The notes: generated by a model not told the origin, from the letters alone. Positions 54,750 to 64,000 are shown, counted from the stretch's first letter. The stretch is 64,000 nt of DNA from Phycisphaerales bacterium (GCA_029268515.1 JAQWNP010000016.1:62001-126000), one strand, 5' to 3'. Made by a program: numbers and translations.

Positions 54750-55921
54750 GATGCGTTCTGGTGTCCACGACACTCGTTCGCGCGTTGATGTGGATGTTGA
54801 TCGATGCGAATACAATGAACTTCTGCCTGCTGATTGCCAAGGCGTAGATCAACGAGCTGCGCCGGTCGCTCATCAAATGCCATACGATCCGCTGACTGAA
54901 TCTGAATAAGAGCATTGGTCTGATCCGTCTCAAAAAACGTCTCTGTTAGCTCATACGCATTGTCCAGACAGTCTGCTGTCATCCATATAGCAGCTTCGCC
55001 AAGCCGGCCGCTATGCCTGTGACGCACTTTGGCTAAAACAAACCAGAGCGTCGGCCCAAGAATACGACCACGTTCATCCTGACTGGCCGCTGGGTCAATT
55101 TGGAGATCGAGATGCCACTTATTTTCTAATGAAAGAAGCACCTCATCAAGACCACCGCCCATTGGATGGTTCGACTCCAAAATGCTGCGGAATGTCGCTC
55201 CGCCATCAATTTCATCAGAAGGCGGTTCAGGCCAGGTCTCTTCAACCTCTACCACATCGTGACGATCAAGCACTTGACGTACAGCGGGCAACATCTGCGG
55301 TTCAACATAAACCAGAACTGTTTTCATCTGGGTGATGAAGATCTCAAAGAGCGTCTCTTCACTACAAACTCCAGCCCCCACCATGCCATCTTCAAGAATC
55401 AGTGCTGACCACTTATGCCAACCAGCAAGAAACTGACTCAGGGCAATAGGCTGCGTCCCTAGAAAAACATCTAAAGCGCGGTAGGCATCGCGAGAAGCAA
55501 TCTCGAACATGGCCGTCACCTCATGGCTGAGCAATGCCATCAAATCGCTGATCAGACCTTCCAGACGCTCATGAGAGACTGTGAGGTCCAGAATATAGAC
55601 ATCCTGGCCATCAGAATCACCTGGCTGATAGGTCACCGTGTACCCCTGAATCGGACACCAACCGGGTTGGGGCAGCACACCTAATGCATAGCGGAAGCCA
55701 TCACAGGTCGGTCGGGTCAGCCCAGGTTGCATACGGGGGTTCGGCATCGAATGGATATGGTAGCAAGGAAGAATGAGGCCTAGGCAACCTGAACCGACTC
55801 GCTCCGGTATCATCCACATCGTATCCAGGGGAAGATCATAAGCGTTGCGGCCGCCAGCGAGTTCAAGGCACGGTCGCCCCACCTCACGAGGGTAGGTGGA
55901 CATTCTGTACCAGGGATCCAT
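54746..55921 (-). CDS. Protein of unknown function coupled to YkgJ
   Basis: A 391-residue protein from the ATG at 55921 (ATG at 55903 possible). No signal peptide, membrane helix or known motif was recognised. The middle and C-terminal parts look like an alpha/beta soluble protein (YILDLTVSHERLEGLISDLM, WFVLAKVRHRHSGRLGEAAI). The end is polar and His-rich (RIDQHPHQRANECRGHQ). Its stop overlaps the YkgJ start by four bases, so the two are made together. It is divergent from the NSS transporter gene with 35 bases between. Confidence 0.7.
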   Translation of the reverse strand: MDPWYRMSTYPREVGRPCLELAGGRNAYDLPLDTMWMIPERVGSGCLGLILPCYHIHSMPNPRMQPGLTRPTCDGFRYALGVLPQPGWCPIQGYTVTYQPGDSDGQDVYILDLTVSHERLEGLISDLMALLSHEVTAMFEIASRDAYRALDVFLGTQPIALSQFLAGWHKWSALILEDGMVGAGVCSEETLFEIFITQMKTVLVYVEPQMLPAVRQVLDRHDVVEVEETWPEPPSDEIDGGATFRSILESNHPMGGGLDEVLLSLENKWHLDLQIDPAASQDERGRILGPTLWFVLAKVRHRHSGRLGEAAIWMTADCLDNAYELTETFFETDQTNALIQIQSADRMAFDERPAQLVDLRLGNQQAEVHCIRIDQHPHQRANECRGHQNAS

Positions 55922-55956
55922 GGCAAGGCCATAGATCCGCAGTCCTGGAGATGCTG

Positions 55957-57777
55957 ATGGCCAAAGAGCGAGCCCAATGGGGCAGCAGACTAGGATTCAT
56001 TCTTGCAGCAGCAGGCTCCGCTGTGGGCCTTGGCAATATCTGGAAGTTTCCTTATATCACCGGCCAGAATGGCGGCGGACTGTTCGTACTGATTTATCTT
56101 GGCTGCATCTTATTGGTGGGATTACCCATCATGATGGCCGAAATAATGATCGGCCGATCATCTCAACGGCAACCAGTTGGCGCCTTTAAGAAACTTGAGA
56201 GCAGCTCTTCCGGTTGGACTATTGTGGGCTGGTTCGGTGTGATTGCTGGCTTTCTGATTCTCTCCTTCTACATTGTTGTTGCAGGGTGGGCGATGGACTA
56301 CACGCTGAAGAGCGTGGTCAATTTTACCCAACCTATTTATGAAAAAGCAGAAGCTGACTCCCTCGACTATCGGGCACACGTGAGCGCTGATGAAATGCGA
56401 TCTCACCTGATCGATCAACGTGCAAATGAGTCCATTGCTGAGCATGAAGAAAACTTACAAGTCACCATGAGCCCACGGACATGGCAGGCATATCAGTCAA
56501 TCGAGCAAGCACTCGCGAACGGTGCTTTTGGGACAAGACCTCTTGATTCAAACGACCTCGCCAGCTGGAAACAATCACGCCAAGGCGCTTTAGACGCAGT
56601 TTTATCTGATGAGACACTAGGACAGCTGTGGTCAACTGAAACGTTCAATGAATTTGGTGATGACCTTGAGTATCGCAACGAAGCCAATACTGAGGCAACG
56701 CAATTTTATGCGCCGATGAGTGATGAAGAAGTCAAGACTCTGGCCACCGAACAACATCGACGGGATGCTATTTCAACCAGTGTCACAACAGTTTTTCTAG
56801 AACTACTCAAAGATGGTTGGACTGCTAGCTTTTGGGCGGCCATCTTCATGCTGCTCACCATACTCATCGTGTCGAATGGTGTTTCTGCTGGCATTGAACG
56901 GGCCTGCAAGGTCCTGATGCCACTGCTTGTCTTCTTGATCTGTGTCATGGTTGTCTATGGCTTCTTTCAAAGGGGATTTGAAGAAGCCGTTTCGTTTGTC
57001 TTTAAACCTGATGCTTCGAGACTGAAACCCAGCGGTGTCCTTGAGGCACTTGGACATGCCTTCTTTACCTTGTCGCTGGGTATGGGTGCCATGATTACCT
57101 ACGGCTCCTACCAAAAAAGCAAAAAGTCACTTCTGGGGCAGAGTTTTGCGATCGCCGGCATTGACACGCTGATCGCACTACTCGCTTGCATGATGATGTT
57201 TCCCATCATCTTTTCCTACGACCAAGAACCTGGAGCCGGTCCGGGACTCGTCTTTATGAGCATGCCACTTGCATTTGCGGAGATGGGTCAAGGCGGCTTG
57301 ATACTGGGCATCATTTTCTTTGCACTCCTGGTCTTCGCGGCGTTAACGTCGGCCATTAGTTTGCTCGAAGTCGTTTCTTCTTACTTCATCGACGAACGAA
57401 ATTGGTCACGTCGCAAGGCCGCGTGGCTTCTGGGCGGTATTATCTTTGCTTTCGGGGTCATAGCCGCTTTTGCGAACTCACCAGGCTTCAAGTTAGCCTC
57501 ATGGGAACCAGGCTATGGCCAGAACTTCTTTGATACGCTTGACTATCTAACTTCGAACTGGATGCTTCCACTTGGTGGACTCTTCATCGCCATCTATGCT
57601 GGCTGGTTCATGCCACGCAAACTCCGTATGGCAGAGATGGAAGATATGGCTGGAGGCTTGGTCATGCTGTGGTTCTTGCTTATTCGTTTTGTTGCGCCCG
57701 CTTTGGTCATCGTTGTTCTGCTTCAAAAAATCGGTTTTATTGATGCAGATGAGTTCTTCTACGCGATTGGCTTTTAA
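55957..57777 (+). CDS. Sodium-dependent neurotransmitter-type symporter (NSS family)
   Basis: About 606 residues from the ATG at 55957 (GGAG six bases upstream; ATG at 55951 too close). Helix 1 has the sodium site AAAGSAVGLGNIWKFPYITG. The usual helices follow, with LGMGAMITYGSYQKSK in helix 6-7. About 165 residues of mostly acidic helical sequence (near residues 120-285) are inserted between helix 3 and helix 4 and should lie outside the membrane. Substrate: amino acid or similar small molecule with Na+. An AGCS symporter follows by 50 bases. Confidence 0.9.
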   Translation: MAKERAQWGSRLGFILAAAGSAVGLGNIWKFPYITGQNGGGLFVLIYLGCILLVGLPIMMAEIMIGRSSQRQPVGAFKKLESSSSGWTIVGWFGVIAGFLILSFYIVVAGWAMDYTLKSVVNFTQPIYEKAEADSLDYRAHVSADEMRSHLIDQRANESIAEHEENLQVTMSPRTWQAYQSIEQALANGAFGTRPLDSNDLASWKQSRQGALDAVLSDETLGQLWSTETFNEFGDDLEYRNEANTEATQFYAPMSDEEVKTLATEQHRRDAISTSVTTVFLELLKDGWTASFWAAIFMLLTILIVSNGVSAGIERACKVLMPLLVFLICVMVVYGFFQRGFEEAVSFVFKPDASRLKPSGVLEALGHAFFTLSLGMGAMITYGSYQKSKKSLLGQSFAIAGIDTLIALLACMMMFPIIFSYDQEPGAGPGLVFMSMPLAFAEMGQGGLILGIIFFALLVFAALTSAISLLEVVSSYFIDERNWSRRKAAWLLGGIIFAFGVIAAFANSPGFKLASWEPGYGQNFFDTLDYLTSNWMLPLGGLFIAIYAGWFMPRKLRMAEMEDMAGGLVMLWFLLIRFVAPALVIVVLLQKIGFIDADEFFYAIGF

Positions 57778-57827
57778 CTCAGACCTTTATCGAATCATTC
57801 CTTTGGTGTCTAAGAGAAAGAAAACTC

Positions 57828-59678
57828 ATGGAAGCCTTTAATCAATTTCTTGATGCAGTAAACAGTGTTATCTGGGCCGACTGGGTGCTCTATGCCGTGC
57901 TTGCGGTTGGAGTGCTTTTCACCTTGTTTAGTGGCTTCTGCCAGTATCGAGCTTTAGTGCACGGCACCGCTGTCGTCACTGGCCGCTATGACAACAAAGA
58001 CGATCCAGGTGCTATCAATCACTTTCAAGCACTTTCTGCTGCTCTCTCGGCAACAGTCGGTTTGGGCAATATCGCCGGCGTTGCATTAGCCATTGCGCTT
58101 GGTGGGCCTGGTGCCGTTTTCTGGATGTGGATTGTTGGACTTGCCGGCATGGCACTGAAAACAACATCTGTCACACTTTCCATGCTCTACCGAAACGTTG
58201 ATGATCCCGAAAACCCACACGGTGGTCCAATGTGGGTTGCTGAAAAAGGTCTTTCTCAGTGGAACTTCCACCGACTTGGTGTGTTTGTCGGTTTTATTTT
58301 CTGCATCACGTTGCTCATTTCAGCCATTACTGGTGGCAACATGTTCCAAGCGTGGAACGTGGCGGAAATGACACAAGAGGTCGCCCCTGAAATTCCCAAA
58401 CTCGGAGTGGGAATTGTGCTGGCAATCCTTGTTGGTCTCGTCATTATTGGCGGCATCAAACGAATTGGTCATGTCGCAGGTTTTCTAGTGCCATTTATGT
58501 GTGTTGCATACATTGCTGCTGGCCTTGTTGTGCTCGCAATGAACATCTCTGTGATACCTGAGATGATTTCGCTTATTTTCAAGAGCGCCTTTTCACCGCA
58601 AGAAGCTGGTAATGCCTTCCTTGGCGGATCAGCAGGGTATGCATTCTTATGGGGCATGAAACGCGCACTGTTTTCAAGTGAAGCTGGACAAGGGTCCTCG
58701 CCCATTGCCCATAGTGCTGCAAAGACAAATGAACCGGTTCGTGAAGCGTTGGTCGCTGGTATTGAGCCTTTTATCGACACGCTGGTTGTCTGCACAATTA
58801 CAGCATTGGTCATCCTCTCAACTGGCGCCTGGGATCGTGACCATGAGTCAACTTTGGCCAACGAGCCACAATTGATTATGGTTGAACTTGATGCCGAGGC
58901 CGCAACCAGTACTTGGAATGTCGGGCAAAAGGGTGAATTCCCATTAAGCAGCCTTAAGAACTCGGAGATTGCCAATCCAGAATCCATCGAAGATGATTCC
59001 ATCCCCTCGATTGCATGGTTTGTTCCATTGCCTGATAAATCCGAAGAAGCTCAATCACTGACAGGTAAGAATTGGCAGCAAGAAGATCGCGCCTTCGTGG
59101 TGGCTCAAACAGGCAACAAAAGCAAAGACACCAACTCCGACCTTGTTCGGGTTGGAGGTCGTGTGGTCAAGAAGGACGATGGCACACATGCCATGGTTTT
59201 TGAACCAAATGCACTCGAGTCAAACGGTGCAGAGAAACCAACTTTTAGATCACTTGCTGTCTACAAAGAGTATCCCGGCGCCACACTCACAGCACATGCA
59301 TTTGACCGGTCAATTCCTGGCCTCGGTACATGGCTGGTCCTGGTTGCTGCTTGGCTCTTTGCCATATCAACCATGATCTCATGGTCTTATTACGGCGAGC
59401 AGGGCATGGTCTATATGCTCGGCGAATGGTCTGCCGTCCCCTATAAAGTGGTCTATTGTGCGATGATCATCGTGGCAACGCTAGGCTTCATGGAATCTGA
59501 CAAGGACTTAGACAACCTCACCGCCTTGGGAACTGGGGTGATGCTTTGGGCCAATATCCCAATCATGTTGATATTTGGGTTTATTGCGATGAAGACCTAT
59601 CGGTCGTACATAGATCGCCTTCGATCGGGCGAGTTTAAGTCCACAAAGCACAGGAACAAGGATGTCAACGCAGACTGA
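57828..59678 (+). CDS. Alanine/glycine:cation symporter (AGCS family)
   Basis: A 616-residue symporter. The AGCS signature is ALSATVGLGNIAGVALAIAL near residue 70, with MALKTTSVTLSMLYRNVDD, WGMKRALFSSEAGQGSSPIA and a late TMISWSYYGEQGMVYMLG. An acidic soluble segment of about 150 residues (near 345-490) is inserted between two helices. It moves alanine or glycine with Na+. It follows the NSS gene closely and its last 17 bases overlap the next gene, so the three form one operon. Confidence 0.92.
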   Translation: MEAFNQFLDAVNSVIWADWVLYAVLAVGVLFTLFSGFCQYRALVHGTAVVTGRYDNKDDPGAINHFQALSAALSATVGLGNIAGVALAIALGGPGAVFWMWIVGLAGMALKTTSVTLSMLYRNVDDPENPHGGPMWVAEKGLSQWNFHRLGVFVGFIFCITLLISAITGGNMFQAWNVAEMTQEVAPEIPKLGVGIVLAILVGLVIIGGIKRIGHVAGFLVPFMCVAYIAAGLVVLAMNISVIPEMISLIFKSAFSPQEAGNAFLGGSAGYAFLWGMKRALFSSEAGQGSSPIAHSAAKTNEPVREALVAGIEPFIDTLVVCTITALVILSTGAWDRDHESTLANEPQLIMVELDAEAATSTWNVGQKGEFPLSSLKNSEIANPESIEDDSIPSIAWFVPLPDKSEEAQSLTGKNWQQEDRAFVVAQTGNKSKDTNSDLVRVGGRVVKKDDGTHAMVFEPNALESNGAEKPTFRSLAVYKEYPGATLTAHAFDRSIPGLGTWLVLVAAWLFAISTMISWSYYGEQGMVYMLGEWSAVPYKVVYCAMIIVATLGFMESDKDLDNLTALGTGVMLWANIPIMLIFGFIAMKTYRSYIDRLRSGEFKSTKHRNKDVNAD

Positions 59679-60339
59679 TAGGAATCTGGCTCGTCATCAC
59701 CAATGGTCTGTGGCAGATATTGCAGATGTATTGGAAGCAGGCTTCTTATCTGCTGAAGCTGGACTACGCCGTGAACAAGCTGTTCGAGGTCTTGATGCAC
59801 GGTCTGAGGTCGAACTGCATCCGCTTTTGCAAGAGATTTTCGAGGCGGCCTCGATTGGTGCCACCCGTGAAGTGCGCTATCCAGCCGAGAGCCGTCGGCG
59901 ACGTCAAACAGAGGGCCGTCGCTGCGATCTCGTGCTCACACCTGATGGCAAACCATTGGTTGAACCACAACAGAAACAGACACTATTTGCACCGACCAAT
60001 GCGGTGGAATTAGAAGATGCGTTCTGGTTAGAAGTGAAGTGCGTCACACAGTTCACGCCAGAAGGGCCCAATTCAAGCTATACAAGCGAGCTCTTATCAA
60101 CAGTCCAAAAAGATGTATTCAAACTGGCTTCAGATCGGTCCATCTTACATGCTGGCCTACTCATCATGCTCTTCGTTGCAAGCGAAGAGGTTGCAGAACA
60201 TGACCTCCAAATTTGGCAAGATAAGTGCCTTGAACAAAGCCTACCGATTGCTGCACCAGCGCATCGCATCGTTCCGATTACAGATCGACTTGGCAATCAT
60301 GTCTGCTGCATGTCTCTTTTTCCAGTCAGGCATTTGTAG
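59662..60339 (+). CDS. Possible PD-(D/E)XK nuclease-like protein
   Basis: A 225-residue soluble protein. ATG at 59662 overlaps the symporter gene by 17 bases and has AGGA six bases upstream. The pattern RRCDLVLTPDGKP, then EDAFWLEVKCVTQF (Asp, then Glu-x-Lys on the next strand) is that of PD-(D/E)XK nuclease-like folds. An acidic residue earlier (EIFEAASIGATREVRYPAES) fits the first helix. No DNA-binding domain is seen, and no family was recognised, so the activity is a hypothesis. It converges on lpxB with 19 bases between. Confidence 0.65.
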   Translation: MSTQTDRNLARHHQWSVADIADVLEAGFLSAEAGLRREQAVRGLDARSEVELHPLLQEIFEAASIGATREVRYPAESRRRRQTEGRRCDLVLTPDGKPLVEPQQKQTLFAPTNAVELEDAFWLEVKCVTQFTPEGPNSSYTSELLSTVQKDVFKLASDRSILHAGLLIMLFVASEEVAEHDLQIWQDKCLEQSLPIAAPAHRIVPITDRLGNHVCCMSLFPVRHL

Positions 60340-60358
60340 ACAGATCAACCAACGAGTT

Positions 60359-61591
60359 TTATGAGCCATCTGCCCCAGCAGCACCCTTACGAATGACTTC
60401 CAAGATGTGACGAGCCGCTTCTTCAGCAGGCCTCTTATTGGCAAATCGTAGACAGACGCGTTTAAGCTCTTCTGCTTGATTGGCCGCATTCTTAGAATCA
60501 TGAAAAAAGTAACTCGCCGCCTTGACCACAGCGCTACAGCCGCCAATATGGGGAACAAACTCGGGCGCAATCTCCCGTGAGGCAATGATATTGGGCAAAA
60601 GGCGATATGGCGTTCGCAATATGATCTTAGCGCCCAACCAACTCACAAGACCAGTCTTATAGACACCGACCATGGGCCTTCGCTGACGCGTAATGTGAAG
60701 CGTCATTGTGCCTGAAACGACCAAAGCTAAATCACACCAAGCGACAACCTCATCAGCCATCCCTGTCACCATGTGCAGTCCTGTTGGAAAAACCTTTAGG
60801 CGATCACGCACGATCTTCGCTAACGCTGGCGTTGCTGCTGCAATGACACCAGCGGTCCCACTATGCCTACCTTGTAGTTGGTTAAACGTATCAGCCAGAA
60901 GCCTAATATTCGCTTTGACCTCATGCTCTCGTGATCCTGGGAAGAGTGCCACTCGCGGCGCGCCCTGAGGCAAGCCAGGGTTGTTTTCCCGAAGAGCCTT
61001 ACTGTCAATCTCACGATTAATTGCCGGATGCCCTATAAATCTTGCTGGCACATCACGGTCGTTGAAATACTCATCTTCAAAAGGCAAAAGACAAAGCACC
61101 AAATCAGTGAGTCGCCTGAGTTTACGAATACGCCAACCTGCCCATGCCCAAATCTGTGGAGCATTAAGGTGGATAATTCTGGCTCCAGTTTTCCGAACGG
61201 CTTTGCAGATAGGAAAATTCGCGGCAGGTGAATCGACAGGCACATAGGCCACAACCCGGTACTGCCGTATCCACTGCTTGATGCGACTAATTTCTTTGCG
61301 TACTTCGCGAATGCGCTTAAAACCATTGAGCCCCATGGCGCTCGCTTCAGTGGTTTGGCTGATCACTTTCGCTCCAGCCTTTTCCATGAGTGGGCCACCC
61401 CAGGCAAAAATCTGGATGTCAGGGCGAAGCCTCTTTAATTCTGCAATCAGTGGCGCTGCCAACGCATCACCGCTCGGTTCAAATGCCGTAAACAGAATAC
61501 TAGGTGCCCGCTGGTGAACATGGTCACCACTGGCACTCTGCTCCGAGCCTTTACGCTTCTTAGAAATAGCTTTGCTCACGGAGGGCATCAT
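60359..61591 (-). CDS. lpxB: Lipid-A-disaccharide synthase
   Basis: About 410 residues from the ATG at 61591 (a Met pair at 61591 and 61588; an upstream start at 61630 would overlap the divergent gene). Family signs are FTAFEPSGDALAAPLIAEL at the N-terminus, EASAMGLNGFKRIREVRKE, INAPQIWAWAGWRIRKL-like HLNAPQIWAWAGWRIRK, and ALFPGSREHEVKANIRLL. It joins UDP-2,3-diacylglucosamine with lipid X in lipid A synthesis. A Ser- and Lys-rich N-terminal extension of about 30 residues is present. It points to an outer membrane with lipid A or a related glycolipid. Confidence 0.92.
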   Translation of the reverse strand: MMPSVSKAISKKRKGSEQSASGDHVHQRAPSILFTAFEPSGDALAAPLIAELKRLRPDIQIFAWGGPLMEKAGAKVISQTTEASAMGLNGFKRIREVRKEISRIKQWIRQYRVVAYVPVDSPAANFPICKAVRKTGARIIHLNAPQIWAWAGWRIRKLRRLTDLVLCLLPFEDEYFNDRDVPARFIGHPAINREIDSKALRENNPGLPQGAPRVALFPGSREHEVKANIRLLADTFNQLQGRHSGTAGVIAAATPALAKIVRDRLKVFPTGLHMVTGMADEVVAWCDLALVVSGTMTLHITRQRRPMVGVYKTGLVSWLGAKIILRTPYRLLPNIIASREIAPEFVPHIGGCSAVVKAASYFFHDSKNAANQAEELKRVCLRFANKRPAEEAARHILEVIRKGAAGADGS

Positions 61592-61609
61592 ACGGGATAG
61601 GATGGGCCT

Positions 61610-62776
61610 ATGACATTTCTGCAAAAACAACAGATACAGGTGCCGACAAAACGCTATGTGATCGCCATCGCTCTCTCACTATGTTCAATAGCCAGCTTGT
61701 GTGCTCAGGATGCCCAATCGAACCCGCCGGCCCCCACGATCTCCATGGCTTCCGATCAGATCCCGGCAGCTCTTCGTAAGCCAGTGCTCGGCATCGCCCT
61801 CAATATTCACCATATCAGCGACTTAGAACTCTATCTAAGGAGCGTTGATCAGATTGCCGAACTTGGAGCCAACGCACTGGTGGTCGTAACACCATGGTTT
61901 CAGGATACCGGCAGTACCAATACCATTTACCGGATCTCCAGCCGCTGCCCCACCGACGAACAGCTCAAAGCTGTTTTTAAGCGAGCAAAGCAACGGAACC
62001 TTCGTACTGCCATTGTCCCAATCGTGCTTATTAAAAATCCAGTTGGCAAAGAGTGGCGAGGGACTATCGCGCCCACAAATTGGGAACAATGGTGGATGAG
62101 CTACGGTGCATTTATTAACCACTTCGCTGGCATGGCCGCTGAATTGGATATTGACATCCTTTCCATCGGAAGTGAGTTGAACTCAACTGAAGATCAAGAG
62201 CAACATTGGACTCATGTTGCTGCTGCTACACGAAAAATATTCTCCGGCACAATGACCTACACCGCAAATTGGGATCGATATGAGAAAGTAAAATTTTGGA
62301 ATCTTGTCGATGCCATCAGCATTAGTGCCTACTTTGAGTTAGTAGAAAATCCAGAACAACAAAACGTATTAATGATGTCCGAAGCCTGGGGAAAAATTGC
62401 CACTAAAATCGCTGACTTTGCCAAGACACAGGGCCGACCACTTCTGCTCATGGAAGTCGGATATCCATCTGTACCATGGGCAGCCCTTCATCCATGGAAC
62501 TACCAGCCCGGCGATCTCAAAGAATCTGATCCTGAAACCCAAGCTCGAGCCTATGAGGCCTTTCTCACAATTTGGACGGCAAAGCTCACGGCTCAGGCCT
62601 GCCCCGTACAGGGGTTCTTCCTCTACCACTGGGATCCGTACCACAGCGGCGGCTCACGGGATTTTGGCTATGGCATTGACGGAAAGCCTGCCAAAACGCT
62701 CATCCGAGATGCCTTCCAGCAGATCAAATCAGAGATCCGAAAAAACCAAGCAAAGCCTCAATCTCTGGCAGATTGA
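61610..62776 (+). CDS. Secreted glycoside hydrolase-like TIM-barrel protein (GH113-like)
   Basis: A 388-residue protein with a signal peptide ending near SLCAQDAQ. The TIM-barrel pattern resembles GH113 mannanases: LGANALVVVTPWFQDTGSTN near residue 88, DIDILSIGSELNSTEDQ with a Glu that could be the acid/base, and RPLLLMEVGYPSVPWAALHP with a Glu that could be the nucleophile, then FFLYHWDPYHSGGSRDFGYG. It probably cuts a beta-linked polysaccharide, though the substrate is not shown. It is divergent from lpxB, 18 bases apart, and 88 bases before aspS. Confidence 0.82.
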   Translation: MTFLQKQQIQVPTKRYVIAIALSLCSIASLCAQDAQSNPPAPTISMASDQIPAALRKPVLGIALNIHHISDLELYLRSVDQIAELGANALVVVTPWFQDTGSTNTIYRISSRCPTDEQLKAVFKRAKQRNLRTAIVPIVLIKNPVGKEWRGTIAPTNWEQWWMSYGAFINHFAGMAAELDIDILSIGSELNSTEDQEQHWTHVAAATRKIFSGTMTYTANWDRYEKVKFWNLVDAISISAYFELVENPEQQNVLMMSEAWGKIATKIADFAKTQGRPLLLMEVGYPSVPWAALHPWNYQPGDLKESDPETQARAYEAFLTIWTAKLTAQACPVQGFFLYHWDPYHSGGSRDFGYGIDGKPAKTLIRDAFQQIKSEIRKNQAKPQSLAD

Positions 62777-62864
62777 ACGTTCCTCGCTAGGATGTGCCAG
62801 CGTTCTGTCTTCGTCCTGATCCAATCAGCCCCAAGCAGCCCAACTGGGCAACCACCCTATTCCA

Positions 62865-64000
62865 ATGAACAAAAGAACTCATATGTGCGGCGAGCTTCGA
62901 GAAACCGATTCCGGCTCACATGTCACTATCAGCGGCTGGATTGCTACCTATCGAGATCAGGGCAAAGGCCTCATCTTCCTGGACCTTCGAGATCGCACCG
63001 GTATTACCCAGGTTGTCTTTGATCTAGAGGATGTCGATGAAGAGCTGGTTACGACTGCAAAGAGTCTCCGCCGCGAGTTTGTAGTGAGCATCACCGGCAT
63101 GGTGCGGGAACGTGAAGGCAAGGCCAATCAAAAACTTGCAACCGGCGCCATTGAAGTAAGAGCAGACAAGCTTGAAGTCCTCAGTCGCAGTGATAATCCA
63201 CCGATTCTTCCTGACGAACACGAAGCTGAAAAAATCTCTGAAGATATTCGACTCAAGTATCGGTATATCGATCTGCGGCGTAAGCGAATGCAGGATATCC
63301 TCACCACTCGACATCGAATCACACAACTAACAAGATCGTTCTTTGGTGAAAATGGTTTCATTGAAGTTGAAACACCACTTCTGATTAAACCGACACCAGA
63401 AGGAGCGCGTGACTTTATTGTGCCTTCGCGCGTCAAGCCAGGATCGTGGTATGTACTCCCACAAAGTCCACAGATCTTTAAGCAAATTTTGATGATTGGT
63501 GGCCTCGATCGATACATGCAGATTTGCAAGTGCCTTCGAGATGAAGATCCTCGTGCCGATCGTCAGGCAGAGTTCACTCAAATCGATCTCGAAATGAGTT
63601 TTGTGGATCGAGATGATGTAATGGACATGACGTCGAGTTTCGTACGTTTACTATTCAAAGAACTGAAGGGTATAGACGTTGGCCTGATCCCAACAATGAG
63701 CTATGCCGATGCGATGAGCCGCTTTGGTAGTGATCGCCCCGACCTTCGCTTTGACCTTGAGCTTCACGATGCCACTGATCTTGCGAGCAAGACAGAGTTC
63801 CGCGTTTTCACTGAAGCAATTGGATTAGAAAATGGTGTTGTCAAAGCACTGGTTGTACCGAACGGGGTCGACAAACTAACTCGCAAGAATCTTGATGGCT
63901 ATGGAGAGATTGCCAAAACCTATGGTGCAGGTGGATTGCCGACATCAAAGTTCACAGGACAAGGTGAGCACGGCGGTTTCGAAACTGGTATTGCCAAGTT
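62865..64000 (+). CDS. aspS: Aspartyl-tRNA synthetase (cut by right edge)
   Basis: Read from ATG at 62865 and open to the window edge (378 codons). The N-terminal OB-fold domain has HVTISGWIATYRDQGKGLIF and LDLRDRTGITQVVFD. The class II core starts with LKYRYIDLRRKRMQDIL, motif 1 is FIEVETPLLIKPTPEGARDF, then VLPQSPQIFKQILMIGGLDR, and motif 2 is KCLRDEDPRADRQAEFTQID. The bacterial insertion domain starts at LKGIDVGLIPTMSYADAM, ending near HGGFETGIAKF. It charges tRNA-Asp, and possibly tRNA-Asn. No coding problem was seen in the visible part. Confidence 0.96.
   Translation, partial: MNKRTHMCGELRETDSGSHVTISGWIATYRDQGKGLIFLDLRDRTGITQVVFDLEDVDEELVTTAKSLRREFVVSITGMVREREGKANQKLATGAIEVRADKLEVLSRSDNPPILPDEHEAEKISEDIRLKYRYIDLRRKRMQDILTTRHRITQLTRSFFGENGFIEVETPLLIKPTPEGARDFIVPSRVKPGSWYVLPQSPQIFKQILMIGGLDRYMQICKCLRDEDPRADRQAEFTQIDLEMSFVDRDDVMDMTSSFVRLLFKELKGIDVGLIPTMSYADAMSRFGSDRPDLRFDLELHDATDLASKTEFRVFTEAIGLENGVVKALVVPNGVDKLTRKNLDGYGEIAKTYGAGGLPTSKFTGQGEHGGFETGIAK

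Overview
The window looks like the chromosome of a planctomycete, most likely an uncultured marine member of the class Phycisphaerae. The basis is the gene content: paired DUF1800/DUF1501 genes, four large secreted proteins ending in paired dockerin-like EF-hand segments, FG-GAP/ASPIC-UnbV proteins, a sulfatase, and a DksA-like protein with a long Ala-Pro-Lys repeat tail. Lipid A synthesis (lpxB) and lipoprotein processing (lspA) fit a Gram-negative envelope. The taxon is an inference from family knowledge; no rRNA gene is present to confirm it.

Layout. Bases 1-15.6 kb hold secreted proteins: DUF1800 (cut by the left edge), DUF1501, a small HMA lipoprotein, a metzincin-type protease with FG-GAP repeats, an ASPIC/UnbV-TPR pair, a di-heme protein, an FG-GAP protein and a Cys-rich repeat protein. 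After a strong terminator and a gene-less stretch (15.6-16.05 kb) come a DCC-LMF fusion, a HAD phosphatase and a DUF697 protein. Bases 20.3-26.1 kb look accessory: a hydrolase, a sulfotransferase, a decayed second copy of the hydrolase 3' end, a methyltransferase, an Mqo-like oxidoreductase, a cupin, and two small paralogous proteins of unknown function. Bases 26.4-34.1 kb carry envelope quality-control genes: an HtrA-like protease with several PDZ domains, an apparently inactive relative, a DUF255 protein with a DsbD-like tail, a K+ channel and a ClpP-fold protein. Bases 34.2-42.7 kb carry a sulfatase, a lipoprotein, a PhoR/PhoB-type pair, a glycosyltransferase, an asparagine synthetase and TatA.

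The rest (42.9-64 kb) is mostly housekeeping: MltA, a UbiD family decarboxylase, an ABC exporter pair, proC, accA, the DksA-like gene, lspA, truB, tRNA-Pro(GGG), tRNA-Ser(GGA), a YkgJ Cys-cluster protein, two sodium symporters with large insertions, a possible PD-(D/E)XK protein, lpxB, a GH113-like protein and aspS (cut by the right edge). Genes are tightly packed, with several 4-nt start/stop overlaps and convergent 3'-end overlaps.

No CRISPR array, insertion sequence, prophage or rRNA operon was seen. The most unusual items are the two small paralogous proteins, the decayed hydrolase copy beside a sulfotransferase, the Cys-rich CC repeats, the degenerate-zinc-finger DksA-like protein, and a possible RNA gene at 15.6-16.0 kb.
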